Source: Vibrio rumoiensis (GTDB lineage: Bacteria; Pseudomonadota; Gammaproteobacteria; Enterobacterales; Vibrionaceae). From it: a stretch of 64,000 nt of DNA. A program made the translations under genes and the position numbers. The stretch lies in contig NZ_AP018686.1 of assembly GCF_002218045.2 (NCBI RefSeq), positions 372,001 through 436,000 of the forward strand, in the 5' to 3' direction. Positions 56,801 through 64,000 of the stretch are shown in pieces (the stretch's first letter is position 1; each line of letters begins with the position of its first letter). The notes beneath the pieces were generated by a model that saw nothing but the letters and a program-made list of their open reading frames with translations, was not told where the DNA came from and ran no database searches.

Positions 56801-59800
56801 TTAAGTGACAATGTAATTCAAACAATTACAGCCAGTGTGGCGGATAAAGCGGGTAACTCAGTATCTGAAACTCATGATATTAACGTTGATATTACTGCAC
56901 AAATTCAAATAGACGCTGATCTAGCTGGTGATGATGTACTCAACGCGGCTGAAACAGGTCAAGATTTTGACATCAAAGGCACGGTTATCGGGGTAGAAGA
57001 TAACCAAGACGTTACGATTGATTTCAACGGCCAACATTATACCACCCAAGTCACTAGTGGGACTTGGAGTTTCACTGTCCCTGCAACTGATTTATCGAAT
57101 CTTAAAGATGGTGATGTGCCACATATCCAAGTATCGACAACGGATCTAGCTGGCAACTTAGCGATAGATGATCGTGATATTACTGTTGATACCCAAACCG
57201 CTGCGCCAGTGGTCGATTTGGATTCAGCAAGTGATAGTTCGGATACGCAGCATCAAAATCATGGTACTGATCATGATGATTTAACCAAAGATGACACACC
57301 GACACTAATACTGAAAGGCATCGACTCGGATGCGGCGCAAGTCGAAGTGTTTGATGGAACAACATCACTTGGTTTGGCTACACAGGGTACAAATGGTGAG
57401 TGGACTATTACCGTTGCGAATGTAGATGCTTTATCTGATGGGGTACATAGTATTACCGCGACTGTTACTGATAATGCCGGTAATACTAATACTTCTGTAC
57501 CACTTGATATAAGGGTTGATACGGTTACCCAAGTACAGCTTGATGTAATTTCAAATAAGCACCAAGGTACTGGTATTACTGAAAATGCGAATTCAAGACC
57601 AGTAATCTCTGGCACGGCAGAAGTAGGCACTAAGGTCGATATTTTTGATAATGGAAATCAACTGGCTACAGTCGATACGGATTCATCAGGCCACTTTACT
57701 TACACTCCTGTGTCTGATTTATCTGAAGGGCTACATGAATTTACCGCAACCGCAACCGATGTTGCCGGTAACCAGCAAACCAGTACACCGCAAAGTACAA
57801 CAATCGATACTCAAATTGCAGTCGATGTTGATATTACCGATGCGAGTGGAGATGAATTTATCAATGCCGCCGAGACTAGTGCGAATTCGTCTGTGATTTC
57901 GGGTCATATAGATGCCGATGCACATTTAACCTCATTGATTATTAGCGATGGTACTGATCAGGTAGCTATTGATGTTTCTCAAGTTGGTATTACTCCAAGT
58001 GGTGCTTTCAGCGTTAATGGTGTTGATTTATCTTCATTAGCTGATGGTCGTTTAACCGTGACTGCGAAAAGCATGGATGATGCGGGTAATACGGCTACAC
58101 ACTCCGATCTGATAGATAAAGATACAGTCAATAATGCACAAGATGATTCATCTTCTGTTAAGGAAGAATCGACGTTAAAAGCATCAGGAAATGTGCTTAA
58201 TAATGATAACGAACCAGATGCACAGACGATTGATAATGTTAATCATAAAGCAACAGTTGATAGTCAATCGGTCGCTTTTGACTCCACGTCTACTGGCTCT
58301 CGTCAGCACGGCACTTTGACTGTAAATGCGGATGGCGACTATGAGTATGTACTTGATAACAGCAACACAGAGGTCCAAGCCTTAGGTGAAGGTGTCACCA
58401 TTACCGATACCTTTACTTACACCGTATTAGACCCCGCTGGTAACCCGAAAGATACCACCATGACGGTGACAATTACGGGTACTAATGACATACCAGTAAT
58501 TGGTGGCGTTATCAGTAGTGATGTTACCGAACTTGTACCTAATACTGCGAAAGCATTAACCACGAATGGCCAGTTAACCATAGCGGATACTGATACTCAT
58601 GTAGACAGTAATCTTTATCCAAATGGAGAACAGCATTTCCAAACAGCGGTAACACCTGATGCTAACGCTTGGGGCAGTTTAACCATAGATGCGGATGGTC
58701 ACTGGCAGTACAGTGTAGATAACGACAAAACTGAACTTCAAGCACTACAGAAAGGTGATATTCATACCGACATTTTTACCGTAACCAGTATTGATGGCAG
58801 TGAAACACAAGATATCACCATTACCATTAATGGTACTGCGGATGCTCCGGTTATCACTTCCTCAGCACAAACTGGCTCAGTCATTGAAGATGGCCGTAAT
58901 GCGCAAGGCCAGAAGGTTGATACTGGATCAAATAGTGTTTCCGGTAAGCTAGATGTCATCGATGTGGATCAGTTTGCACAAGGCACAACTAATCCTGAAA
59001 CCGCAGTTTGGACTATTACTGGCGCTAACATGAATCCAGCATCAGGCACAGACGTTCATGGTGCTTATGGTACATTGCATATTAAAGATGATGGCAGTTG
59101 GACTTACGATTTAGATAACACACGCGCGGATGTTCTGGGCGCGAATGATAAGCCACAAGAAGTCTTCACCGTTACCGTCACTGACAGCACAGGCCTAACC
59201 GATACCCAAACCATCACCATTGATGTGCATGGCACCAATGATATGCCGAAGATCTCTGGCGTAAAAACTGGTGAAGTGGTTGAATTGGGTGATAATTATG
59301 CCCAAGGTAAAACGGCAACAGCAACGATTACGGGTGATTTAACAGCGAAAGATCCCGATCAAGGCGATAGCTTAACTTGGTCACTGAAAGGTGCAACGGC
59401 TGCAACGCCGCAAGCACTTAGCGGCATCGATGGCACCTATGGTCGTTTGGTTATTGATGATCAAGGGCATTGGGAGTATCAATTAGATAACAATAATGCA
59501 GCGACCAATGCTTTATCTATTACTGAACATCCTACTGAAACGTTCACAGTGTTAGCAATGGATTCTTCCGGTAATGCAACAGAGCAGGAAATTGTTATTA
59601 CGGTTCAAGGTAGTAACGATAACCCAGTCATGGTGGCTTATGCTCCAGAATCTGTAGATGAGGGGACAAAAACACACATATTTAAAATGTCATCGGCAGG
59701 AGATCGAGCCTCTGATGTTGATAATGGTGATGTACTTACTTATCACCCAACCAATAACCCAAATGCTCAGCCAGATAAAAATGGTTGGATTAAAGTTGAT

Positions 59801-62800
59801 AATAAGGGATGGTTGCGAGTACACCAAGATACAGGTGAGGTGAAGTTAAATACAAATGCACAATATTTCCAGCATTTACATCAAGGCGCTCAAGAAACGA
59901 TTACTGTTCCGGTGACAGTGAGTGATGGTCAAGGTGGGAGTGCGGAACAAACTCTAACTATTGAGGTGACTGGTACTAATGACACCCCAACAATACAGCA
60001 TGTATTTTATGACTCATTGACTGACCAAACTGGCAGCGCTCTGAATGTAGGTACAGCACAACAAGATATTTCAGGTCAAAATGCCTCAGGTTCTCATAAT
60101 ATCAATGAAGATCAAATCATTACTGGTCACTTTGACTTTAAAGACCCTGATGATTTTAGTGATTCTTATCCTGCACCAAATAACATTCAAGGCACAGGTC
60201 AAAAAGAAAACCAAGTCCATGCAGCCTCTGGTGGTGATACCTATGAGTACTCCGTAACTGACGCTAATGGTCACTCAGTATCAGTACCAGGCTTTAGAAT
60301 AACTAATAAAGACACGGGCGAGTACACCTTCAACGCTGGTGATGATGCTTATCAACACTTACAAGTCGGCGATACTGAAAACGTTAAAGTTAATGTAACC
60401 ATTACTGATAATAATGGTGGCACAGATACCAAAACATTAACCTTCAACGTCAAAGGCACCAATGATGCGCCAGTTATCACGGCAAGCTCATTTACCGACA
60501 CAGATGAAGACACACCTCTTATCTTTACTAACCAAGACTTACTCCAAAATGTGAATGATATAGATAGCACTAACTTAGCTATCTCTAATGTTCATGCGGC
60601 GGCAGATGGTACCGTGAAAGATCTAGGTGGTGGCCGTTACCAATTCATTCCAGATAAAAACTTTAATGGTGATGTTGAAATTCAGTTCTCTGTTGACGAC
60701 GGACGAGTTCAAAATTTAACCACAGGCTCTTCGTTTATTACCGTTAATCCTGTGAATGATGCACCTACTGTCGACACGGATGTAGTCGCAGGTACGATAA
60801 ACGAAGATGGTGGTTCTATCATCATTACGGAAGCGGATTTGCTGCAAAATGCAAATGCTGCCGATGTGGATACGAATAATATCGCGCCGAACTTGGAGTC
60901 AGATAGTCTATCGATTAAAGATCCTGCCAATGTACAAGTTGATTCTAAATCTGGTTCGCTGAATTATGATGCAGTAAACCATCAATGGGAATTCACCCCT
61001 GCACCAGATTGGAATGATAACTGGGGAGTGCCAACATTCACATTTACTGTGACGGACGGAAAAACGGATGCTACGCATGCGACTAAAGCGACTATACATG
61101 TAACTCCGGTCGATGATCCTGCTGATATTCACGTTGCGCCCCAAACGACACCTGATTTAGAGGCAACCCCCTCAGTACCCTCTGCCAGCGGTCAATTAGA
61201 AATTATTGATCCTGATAAAGGCCAAGATCATTTTAATCCGATCAGTAGTCAAGCAACTAACCATGGATTTTTTAGTTTAGATAAAGATGGTCATTGGCAG
61301 TTTACTCTCGATCCGCGTCATCCAGATGTCATTGCGCTCTCACCAAGGGATTCAATCACTGACACTGTGACTGTCACATCACCAGATGGAAAAACAAGTT
61401 ATGATATTGATGTAGTGGTTAAAGGGGACAATGAGGCGCCAGTATTAGCGGTACAGACTGCACCTATTATCGCCAATGAAGTCAATGCCCCTCAGCCTGA
61501 CGTCATTACAGGTAATATTGTTGCTACGGACGCGGATGCGCCGGATAAATTAACTTATCGGTTAGTAAGTCCTAGCGCAATTCCTGGTTTGACTTTAGAT
61601 ACCGATGGAACCTACCATTTTGACCAAGCGCACCTAGCGTACAACTCCCTTAAAGCAGGCGAAGTTGTTGAGCATAAATTTAGTGTAATAGCGCAAGACC
61701 AATTTGGTGCTACCGATACACAAACTTATGCAATTCGTATTACGGGCACCAATGATGCGCCAGAAGTCACCAGTCCCTATCAATTTGTGGATGCTCAAGG
61801 TAAACAAATTGATACTGATTTGACTAATGGACAGCGTCAATTTAGTTTCAGTGAAGCAGATTTACTGACATCAGCCAGTGATCCTGATGGTGATTTGCTG
61901 CATGTTTCCAGTGTTTCAGTAGACTCTCAATACGGTACTATCATAGAAGATGGACAGGGGGGCTATACCTTTAAAGCAGATGCAAATGTCCAGGGTGATG
62001 TTGAGCTTCATTATGAGGTAACGGATGGAGCCCTGAGCACTCAGGGGCTCTCTGCTGTGATTCATATTGATACGCAAGCAGTAAGCACAAGTGGAACATC
62101 AGCAGGCACTTCGCCTACGGGAAATAACAATCAAACTCCGAGTCAACAGACTGTAACAACTTTTCACATTAAAGCTGATGCGGGCTCTTCTGGTTCTTTA
62201 TATTTGGGTGAAACGGCAACACCGAATAATTATATTCCTGGTTTGTATGGGTATCTTCAAGTAGATGCTACAGGGCATTACGAATATTTCTTATACCCTC
62301 ATGACTCAAATTCAGATCCAATCAAGCAACTTGCTGAAGGGGAGGCAAGGTTTCCTCTCGATAAATTTGCTATTCCAGGTAGCTCTAAACTGGTCACAGT
62401 TTATGTGGATGGGGTGAATGATTCTCCAATAATTACAGGAGAAACGTCATCTACGGTTGACTCAAACGGCCAGGTTATTGGGCATCACCATGCAGTTGAG
62501 CTCGGTGAGTCTGTTGTTGTTGGGCATGTGACCGCTATTGAGATAGATAATAATGATTACGTTACTTTCACCGTATCTGATGTGAATGGTCAGGTTCCTA
62601 ATGGTTTTCAAATTAATGATATAACTGGTCATTACCATTATCAACCAGATCCTACGGATTACCCTAACCTCGGAGCCGGTCAGTCTAAAGATGTCACCTT
62701 TACAGTGACAGCAACGGATACCCAAGGTGCAATGACTGAAGTACCGATTACTTTCACCGTTCACGGGCAAAACACGGCACCAACAGCGGATGCGACTGTT

Positions 62801-64000
62801 GATTTAGGGCAAAGTGATGAAGATACAACTCTTACTTTAGTTGGTTCTTCGAGTTCGACAGTAACATCTTCTACTCCAACTTTTGATTTGGTTGGTTTGT
62901 CTAATGCCGTTGATCCAGATGGTGATAAACTGCATATTACTAATGTAAAACTAGATCCGAATTCACCACTTCAAGGACATTTTCAGGATATTGGTGGAGG
63001 ACGCTATGAATTTATTCCAGCATCAAATGAATTTGGTATTGTTCATTTCACCTATGAAGTCACAGATGGCTTAGACTCAACGACTGTGAGTGCTAGCCTA
63101 ACAGTAGACTCGGTCAATGATGTACCAACTTATACTGCGATTAATTTAGGTCATGTGGATGAGCTAGACCAAACGTTGCCAGTGCTAAATGTTGTCACTT
63201 TCACAGAAAGTCAGTTGTTAGCTCAGGCTAGTGATGTGGATGTAGGCAGAGATCCTAACGAAGTTTTAAGTCTACAAAGTGTTGCTTTAAAAGACCCATC
63301 TCAAGGTAGTTTGACTGATGCTGGCAAAGGTAATTATCAGTTCGTGCCTGCGGATGACTTTAACGGGAAAGTGAAGCTTGATATCACAGTGGTAGATCAT
63401 GCGGGCGAAATTGTGGTTGGTGAAGGCACCATTACTGTCGATCCTGTTAATGATAAACCCATCGATGTCAACAGTGGTTTAGAAATAGACCAAGTAGATA
63501 TTAATGCGAACTCACTTAATGGCAATATTAATGAAGATAACGCCCAAACGGGTGGCAAATTCCTCGTTTCAGGACAATTGGAAATAACCGATGTTGACTC
63601 AGGTGAAGGTCATTTTATTGCCAATAGTGCGCTAAAAGGCCAATATGGTCAGTTATCGATTGATGCCGATGGTAATTGGCAGTATCAATTGATGGCGAAC
63701 CATACCGATACCATACAAAGCCTTGCTGTGGGTGAAACACTAGAAGATGTTTTCCACTTGGCAACTGATGATAATGGCGGTAACAATGGTGCGTCATATC
63801 CATTTAAGGTAACTATTCATGGAGCACAAGATACAGCCTCCATTAAAGTGGAAGCTGGTGATACTGATACGGGTGGTATCAAGCTTACTTCGGATCCACA
63901 AATTACTAATTTGTTGGTGAATGCAGCTAACCAAGTAACGGCTGCTGATGTGACCACAACGGGTAAACTCACCGTGCATGATGTGGATACCTCTGAAGAG
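50807..64000 (+). CDS. Giant T1SS-secreted Ig-like/VCBS-repeat adhesin (BapA/LapA type), 3'-truncated by window
   Basis: The frame is open for at least 4,398 codons to the window end. ATG at 50807 has GAGG 8 bases upstream; ATG at 50801 is also in frame. Order: Gln/Asn/Asp-rich N-terminal segment with no signal peptide (1-160), two VCBS-like domains (about 220-400, GTLTVTETGDWDYALDN ... TITGTNDAP), Ig-like domains (about 530-1830) including four ~200-aa units of very high similarity, three Ig-like domains with VINAQEH/GVEDGQTVTV (about 1840-2125), more Ig-like, then VCBS/cadherin-like domains repeating GTNDxP to the end. Secreted cell-surface adhesin for biofilm formation. The C-terminal RTX and secretion signal lie outside the window. 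Confidence 0.9.
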   Translation, partial: MSNEKQNQPTNKSSDPTIKVAQKQDKDVQRMKANALRGDSDGRFSNQSVADDVANKSWKVEGTSAVNHQELNIATDDTNINTPLSEPTPQAGSGIVAAPNSSEAPQSVTGQVIPTHQNDDGVTTYAVAENHASNYVGLSMTPTGAFTYVPTAIGQSGQSQTIHLISIHNDQSTTHQMLFINNGGKVQVFMDVDNAVIIEDQNVQGNFIHSIGHQDESITDSKVSGAVVEVMQGKYGTLTVTETGDWDYALDNTQLVVQQLKPGEDLYESFTAQVFNHGLHQINIDIKGAEDKAVISGVNTQTITEDTQVTNGQLETSGKLDIVDIDHDDAFFQPQSVMGLYGEFTIDQDGHWTYQANNTQDKIQSLAVGEQLQDVITVTSKDAGTTHDVTVTITGTNDAPVLVVTPNAADFSQGQLTQTDVDTSDTHTFTLVDGAGQYGVLVLDPMTQSYSYSQYPAVDVSNMTYDPVAKTYSAKEVFEFHVDDNHGGQDIQFITLDITAVATAPSQPGGPAQITTSIQTPPMITDNMPVMPLTTQTHQANVVTIDLDAASDSGVSNTDDLTNDFMPTITGHTDMPFSQVEIFEGSQSLGTTTSDGNGRYSLVIAPLTGDADGILHSLFAQATAPSAQSSVISANLDITVDTQTASAVADLNATSDTYSSVNTLGADHDDLTSETLPSFVFSNIDSDADTVEVFDGSTSLGQATLNSNTGNWEFIVTNALSNGDHDISATVTDKAGNLSSAQPLLITIDTLIEAPQVALTTDTGFNDPTTQTDNKTAVQGFDVTNIEPNAVVEYSLDGGQTWDTQAPSNQADGTYTLEVRQTDVAGNVSPSTTLNYEIDSGTAAAVVDLDANNDSAAPSNPQGTDDDNITSNTTPSFTLTGIDADASQVEVFDGPTSLGFATQGAVVGTWVFTATTALADGQHDISALVTDNAGNVSTQNPALHIGIDTQIEAPQVALTTDTAFSNAPGLDTDNKTSIQGFDVTNIEPNAVVEYSLDKGATWSTQAPSNQVDGQYTLLVRQTDVAGNVSRPTKLDYVIDSQTASPVVDLDAGSDSHSTNNQQGSNFDDITSETTPSFTLTGIDADASQVEVFDGPNSLGFATQGTVVGSWVFTTTSPLADGQHDISAVVTDDAGNVSTQNPALHIGIDTQIEAPQVVLTTDTAFSHAPGSDTDNKTSVQGFDVTNIEPNAVVEYSLDNGATWSTQAPSNQADGTYTLEVRQTDVAGNVSRPTKLDYVIDSQTASPVVDLDAGSDSHSTNNQQGSNFDDITSETTPSFTLTGIDADASQVEVFDGPNSLGFATQGTVVGTWVFTATSALADGQHDISAVVTDDVGNVSTQNPALHIGIDTQIEAPQVALTTDTGFNDPATQTDNKTAVQGFDVTNIEPNAVVEYSLDNGATWSTQAPSNQADGTYTLEVRQTDVAGNVSSSTTLHYEIDSGTAAPVVDLQAGSDSYAPSNPKGTDGDDITSNTTPSFTLTGIDADASQVEVFDGPNSLGFATQGTVVGSWVFTATSALSDGIHNISAVATDNAGNVSTQNPVLSINVDTQIETPVITLATDTASADNVTYIQGFNLSNIDPSAVVEYSLDGGTNWTTQEPNNQVDGDYSLLVRQTDVAGNSAISAPLPYTVDTSLNAPSVDLTDTSDSSDTRNAQGSNQDDITNQVRPTFELLNIDNDADKVEVFIDGNSIGEAQQDPSTHQWTIQPTSDLAQGSHEVTAIATDIAGNVAQSPQPQLSIWVDTQAQSLTISLQTDSGSSSTDHITNTQGFDVQGVEPGAVVEYRLHTTSGTGSWTTTQPSNQADGTYTLETRQIDIAGNESQPMSLTYTIDNKAVISINTIAQDDVINAQEHNQNLTISGTTVGVEDGQTVTVELNQQTYTAQVQGNSWTLDVPAAQVQALTDGSQPQVMVSVTDVAGNAAIDDHQITIDTSATITINTVSTDNVINAQEHGHALTISGDTTDVEDGQTVTVVLNGQSYTADVQQGQWALDVPAIDVQQLSDNVIQTITASVADKAGNSVSETHDINVDITAQIQIDADLAGDDVLNAAETGQDFDIKGTVIGVEDNQDVTIDFNGQHYTTQVTSGTWSFTVPATDLSNLKDGDVPHIQVSTTDLAGNLAIDDRDITVDTQTAAPVVDLDSASDSSDTQHQNHGTDHDDLTKDDTPTLILKGIDSDAAQVEVFDGTTSLGLATQGTNGEWTITVANVDALSDGVHSITATVTDNAGNTNTSVPLDIRVDTVTQVQLDVISNKHQGTGITENANSRPVISGTAEVGTKVDIFDNGNQLATVDTDSSGHFTYTPVSDLSEGLHEFTATATDVAGNQQTSTPQSTTIDTQIAVDVDITDASGDEFINAAETSANSSVISGHIDADAHLTSLIISDGTDQVAIDVSQVGITPSGAFSVNGVDLSSLADGRLTVTAKSMDDAGNTATHSDLIDKDTVNNAQDDSSSVKEESTLKASGNVLNNDNEPDAQTIDNVNHKATVDSQSVAFDSTSTGSRQHGTLTVNADGDYEYVLDNSNTEVQALGEGVTITDTFTYTVLDPAGNPKDTTMTVTITGTNDIPVIGGVISSDVTELVPNTAKALTTNGQLTIADTDTHVDSNLYPNGEQHFQTAVTPDANAWGSLTIDADGHWQYSVDNDKTELQALQKGDIHTDIFTVTSIDGSETQDITITINGTADAPVITSSAQTGSVIEDGRNAQGQKVDTGSNSVSGKLDVIDVDQFAQGTTNPETAVWTITGANMNPASGTDVHGAYGTLHIKDDGSWTYDLDNTRADVLGANDKPQEVFTVTVTDSTGLTDTQTITIDVHGTNDMPKISGVKTGEVVELGDNYAQGKTATATITGDLTAKDPDQGDSLTWSLKGATAATPQALSGIDGTYGRLVIDDQGHWEYQLDNNNAATNALSITEHPTETFTVLAMDSSGNATEQEIVITVQGSNDNPVMVAYAPESVDEGTKTHIFKMSSAGDRASDVDNGDVLTYHPTNNPNAQPDKNGWIKVDNKGWLRVHQDTGEVKLNTNAQYFQHLHQGAQETITVPVTVSDGQGGSAEQTLTIEVTGTNDTPTIQHVFYDSLTDQTGSALNVGTAQQDISGQNASGSHNINEDQIITGHFDFKDPDDFSDSYPAPNNIQGTGQKENQVHAASGGDTYEYSVTDANGHSVSVPGFRITNKDTGEYTFNAGDDAYQHLQVGDTENVKVNVTITDNNGGTDTKTLTFNVKGTNDAPVITASSFTDTDEDTPLIFTNQDLLQNVNDIDSTNLAISNVHAAADGTVKDLGGGRYQFIPDKNFNGDVEIQFSVDDGRVQNLTTGSSFITVNPVNDAPTVDTDVVAGTINEDGGSIIITEADLLQNANAADVDTNNIAPNLESDSLSIKDPANVQVDSKSGSLNYDAVNHQWEFTPAPDWNDNWGVPTFTFTVTDGKTDATHATKATIHVTPVDDPADIHVAPQTTPDLEATPSVPSASGQLEIIDPDKGQDHFNPISSQATNHGFFSLDKDGHWQFTLDPRHPDVIALSPRDSITDTVTVTSPDGKTSYDIDVVVKGDNEAPVLAVQTAPIIANEVNAPQPDVITGNIVATDADAPDKLTYRLVSPSAIPGLTLDTDGTYHFDQAHLAYNSLKAGEVVEHKFSVIAQDQFGATDTQTYAIRITGTNDAPEVTSPYQFVDAQGKQIDTDLTNGQRQFSFSEADLLTSASDPDGDLLHVSSVSVDSQYGTIIEDGQGGYTFKADANVQGDVELHYEVTDGALSTQGLSAVIHIDTQAVSTSGTSAGTSPTGNNNQTPSQQTVTTFHIKADAGSSGSLYLGETATPNNYIPGLYGYLQVDATGHYEYFLYPHDSNSDPIKQLAEGEARFPLDKFAIPGSSKLVTVYVDGVNDSPIITGETSSTVDSNGQVIGHHHAVELGESVVVGHVTAIEIDNNDYVTFTVSDVNGQVPNGFQINDITGHYHYQPDPTDYPNLGAGQSKDVTFTVTATDTQGAMTEVPITFTVHGQNTAPTADATVDLGQSDEDTTLTLVGSSSSTVTSSTPTFDLVGLSNAVDPDGDKLHITNVKLDPNSPLQGHFQDIGGGRYEFIPASNEFGIVHFTYEVTDGLDSTTVSASLTVDSVNDVPTYTAINLGHVDELDQTLPVLNVVTFTESQLLAQASDVDVGRDPNEVLSLQSVALKDPSQGSLTDAGKGNYQFVPADDFNGKVKLDITVVDHAGEIVVGEGTITVDPVNDKPIDVNSGLEIDQVDINANSLNGNINEDNAQTGGKFLVSGQLEITDVDSGEGHFIANSALKGQYGQLSIDADGNWQYQLMANHTDTIQSLAVGETLEDVFHLATDDNGGNNGASYPFKVTIHGAQDTASIKVEAGDTDTGGIKLTSDPQITNLLVNAANQVTAADVTTTGKLTVHDVDTSEE
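53061..55454 (+). repeat. Four tandem ~600-bp repeats in the adhesin gene
   Basis: Units start with TTGAAGCGCCGCAAGTGG at 53061, 53658, 54258 and 54858 (spacings 597, 600, 600), with a divergent fifth boundary at 55455. Each unit encodes two Ig-like domains. Bases 53864-54131 and 54464-54731 are identical over 268 bp. Confidence 0.93.

Noticed and set aside
53154..63979. Many 60-119-aa minus-strand frames inside the adhesin gene
   Set aside because: They are antisense shadows of repetitive coding sequence; two are identical (53911 and 54511) only because the repeats are identical.

Overview
The window looks like a piece of a Vibrio or close Vibrionaceae chromosome. Pointers are a TMAO reductase of the torA type, an E. 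coli-like KdgR and UxaC, an AT-rich composition and a marine alginate-degradation gene set. The species cannot be fixed from the sequence alone.

Layout. (1) 1-7058: ordinary chromosome: the 3' part of torA, a HAD phosphatase, two MFS exporters (one SotB-like), an AI-2E family permease and a tRNA-Gly(UCC). (2) 7089-44579: a genomic island of about 37.4 kb inserted in the 3' half of that tRNA gene. A 46-bp exact direct repeat (7089-7134 and 44534-44579) marks both ends. The left end has an XRE regulator, an excisionase-like protein and a tyrosine integrase. The right end has two very large overlapping tyrosine-recombinase-like genes. (3) 44580-64000: flanking chromosome holding a type I secretion operon: two tandem ABC subunits, a membrane fusion protein and the first 4,398 codons of a giant Ig-like/VCBS-repeat adhesin that runs off the window.

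The cargo of the island is a uronate-polymer catabolic system. A surface PL7 alginate lyase lipoprotein, a PL38-like lyase, a lectin-like lipoprotein and a small binding protein would act outside the cytoplasm. A KdgM-type porin and a sodium:solute symporter would import oligomers. A heparinase-fold lyase and a GH88 unsaturated glucuronyl hydrolase would give unsaturated monomers. KdgF, an RpiB-like isomerase (DhuI type), KduD, KdgK and Eda would take these to pyruvate and glyceraldehyde-3-phosphate. UxaC, two YgjV-family membrane proteins and a TauE/SafE permease complete the set. A clear KdgR orthologue is encoded in the island, and eight sites matching or nearly matching the pattern TRAAAY-N3-RTTTYA lie before its operons, two of them fused into a perfect 44-bp hairpin.

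The right third of the island is scarred. An IS3-family element lacks target duplications and truncates a third giant recombinase. An IS30-family element interrupts the end of a TRAP transporter gene, and a second decayed IS30 copy sits further on. The most unusual systems are the tandem giant recombinases (one lacking an obvious catalytic tyrosine) and the ABC exporter pair in which one subunit has lost essentially every ATPase motif.
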